Source: Pseudomonas nitroreducens TX1 (lineage in GTDB: Bacteria; Pseudomonadota; Gammaproteobacteria; Pseudomonadales; Pseudomonadaceae). Taken from it: a DNA stretch of 64,000 nt. Below are positions 62,940 through 64,000 of this stretch, piece after piece. The stretch lies in the NCBI RefSeq assembly GCF_000313755.1, contig NZ_AMZB01000119.1, positions 19,906 to 83,905 on the forward strand, in the 5' to 3' direction. The notes under the pieces were generated by a model. That model had not been told where the DNA came from. It did not search any database and saw nothing but the letters and a program-made list of their open reading frames with translations. The position numbers and the translations under genes are program-made. The first letter of the stretch is position 1. The number at the start of each line of letters is the position of its first letter.

Positions 62940-63870
62940 GATACAGGCCGGATCGCAACGCTTTTCGGTCAGCCCCGGAGTCAACCTGCTCGATGCCCTG
63001 CGCGGGGCCGGCGTCGCTGTGCCTTACAGCTGCCGGGCCGGCAGTTGCCACGCCTGCCTGGTGCGTTGCACCCGGGGTGAGGTGCTGGATGCCCTGCCCG
63101 ATGCCCTGGATAGCGCGCGGCGCGAAGCAGGCTGGCGACTGTCCTGCCAATGCCGGGTCGTCGAAGACCTCAGCGTGGAAGCGTTCGACCCGCAACGCGA
63201 TGGCCTGCCTGCGAAGGTCGCCGAACTGGACTGGCCGGCGCAGGACGTGCTGCGCCTTCGCCTCACCCCGCAACGCCCGCTGCGCTACAGCGCCGGGCAA
63301 CACCTGGTTCTCTGGAGCGCCGATGGCATAGCGCGCCCCTACTCGCTGGCCAGCGTGCCGGGGCTCGACCCTTGGCTCGAATTCCACATTGATTGCCGCG
63401 AACGCGGTGCTTTCGCCGATTTTGCCCGTGGCCTGACGGTCGGCGACGACCTGCGCCTGGGCGAACTGCGTGGCGGCGCGCTGCACTACGACCCTGAATG
63501 GCACGAGCGGCCATTGCTGCTGATGGCGTCCGGCACTGGCCTGGCGCCGCTCTGGGGCGTGCTGCGCGAAGCGCTGCGGCAGCATCACAGCGGGCCGATC
63601 CGCATCATTCACCAGGCCCATGACCACGCTGGCCATTATCTGGCCGAACCCCTGCAATCCCTGGCCGCCAACCATCCGGAGCTGGACGTGACACTGATGA
63701 GCACGGCCGAGTCGGCCGAGGTTTTGGCGCAACTCCGGCTTGTTTCGCGGCGAACCCTCGCCTTACTCTGCGGCCATCCCGCCAGCGTCGATGCTTTCGC
63801 CCGCCGCCTGTACCTCTGCGGCGTGCCCCGTGGCCAGACGCTGGCCGACCTGTATCTGCCCCACGCCTGA
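62932..63870 (+). CDS. iron-sulfur flavoprotein reductase (ferredoxin-NAD(P)H type)
   Basis: 312 aa: an N-terminal plant-type [2Fe-2S] domain with ligands C34, C39, C42 and C72 (C-x4-C-x2-C-x29-C), then an FAD domain (RPYSLASVPG, the RxYS motif) and an NAD(P)H domain (LLMASGTGLAPLWGVLREAL). It resembles CDP-6-deoxy-glucoseen reductases and oxygenase reductases. The GTG at 62932 overlaps the cyclase stop by 8 nt, so the two are coupled. Electron acceptor unknown. Confidence 0.88.
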   Translation: MPEIQAGSQRFSVSPGVNLLDALRGAGVAVPYSCRAGSCHACLVRCTRGEVLDALPDALDSARREAGWRLSCQCRVVEDLSVEAFDPQRDGLPAKVAELDWPAQDVLRLRLTPQRPLRYSAGQHLVLWSADGIARPYSLASVPGLDPWLEFHIDCRERGAFADFARGLTVGDDLRLGELRGGALHYDPEWHERPLLLMASGTGLAPLWGVLREALRQHHSGPIRIIHQAHDHAGHYLAEPLQSLAANHPELDVTLMSTAESAEVLAQLRLVSRRTLALLCGHPASVDAFARRLYLCGVPRGQTLADLYLPHA

Positions 63871-63886
63871 GAGCCCGTTCAACACC

Positions 63887-63996
63887 TGCTGCGCGTCGGC
63901 ATAACTGCGTTAGAAACAGGCTGAAAAATGCTCATTTACAGCGCGTAAACTCCGCTTTTTCAGCCTGTTTCTGCCTTGTTCTGCTCTAGCTCGCGA
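63887..63996. repeat. structured dispersed element, copy 2
   Basis: 110 nt with the same ends as copy 1 (TGCTGCGCGTCGGC and CTCTAGCTCGCGA). Arm AGAAACAGGCTGAAAA (63912-63927) pairs perfectly over 16 bp with 63957-63972. Internal loop ATGCTCA (63928-63934) / CTCCGCT (63950-63956) is identical to copy 1; the closing inner stem is TTTAC-AGCGC-GTAAA. It lies 17 nt after the reductase stop and ends near the window edge. Confidence 0.88.
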
Positions 63997-64000
63997 TACC

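Overview
The window is GC-rich chromosomal DNA of a Pseudomonas, most likely a relative of the P. aeruginosa / P. nitroreducens / P. citronellolis group. This rests on gene content and order: blocks match, from memory, the PAO1 neighbourhoods of hemA-prfA-prmC-moeB-murI-pagL-phr-hemH, icmP-bifA-sodB-argO/argP, feoABC-xenB-MFS-arsR-acpH-uspA-olsAB and fumarase-diguanylate cyclase-ferredoxin reductase. It also carries typical Pseudomonas intergenic repeats. The species cannot be fixed from the sequence alone. I saw no rRNA or tRNA genes, insertion sequences, prophage or CRISPR arrays.

Layout. 1-5.3 kb: a TPR lipoprotein (cut by the window edge) diverges from the tight run hemA-prfA-prmC-moeB-murI. 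5.3-12.9 kb: pagL; a minus-strand operon DUF523/DUF1722-merR(LitR/PplR type)-phr photolyase; a divergently placed bacterial renalase; an epimerase; hemH. Three copies of TGTACA-N12-TGTACA sit in front of the operon and the renalase gene, which points to a light-responsive regulon. 13-22.2 kb: an MFS transporter, a WG-repeat-like secreted protein, a two-gene RND efflux operon (MexHI-like, no outer-membrane partner) and a chemoreceptor. 22.6-27.9 kb: an iron-linked envelope cluster (imelysin IcmP-like, di-haem oxidoreductase, second imelysin, DUF1513). 28.2-36.8 kb: bifA, sodB, the argO/argP divergent pair, a saccharopine-dehydrogenase-like reductase, an epimerase, a small protein and a coiled-coil membrane protein. 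37-46.1 kb: feoABC, an arsR-MFS-old yellow enzyme cluster, acpH, a tandem universal stress protein and the ornithine-lipid pair olsBA. 46.3-59.7 kb: accessory genes, including an acyl-CoA-dehydrogenase-like protein, a di-iron metallo-beta-lactamase-fold protein, a serine hydrolase, two YceI proteins, a DHA2 MFS pump with its LysR regulator, a cardiolipin-synthase-like PLD, an acyltransferase, a ParE/RHH toxin-antitoxin pair, a DUF2846 lipoprotein, a DJ-1/PfpI protein and an RHH protein. 60-63.9 kb: class I fumarase, a GGDEF diguanylate cyclase and an iron-sulfur flavoprotein reductase.

Functional themes are haem synthesis (hemA, hemH), iron uptake and iron-limited envelope proteins (feo, imelysins, sodB), light response and photorepair, cyclic-di-GMP turnover (bifA, the GGDEF cyclase) and membrane lipid remodelling (pagL, olsBA, PLD, acpH).

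The most unusual content is intergenic. A ~110-nt element occurs twice (inside the RND operon and at the right edge) with conserved loops but completely different, still perfectly paired 16-nt arms, which is strong covariation evidence for a structured RNA or DNA element. A second, ~250-nt element at 50.4-50.66 kb folds on paper into a chain of hairpins ending in a three-way junction. Several REP-type families fill the other intergenic gaps.
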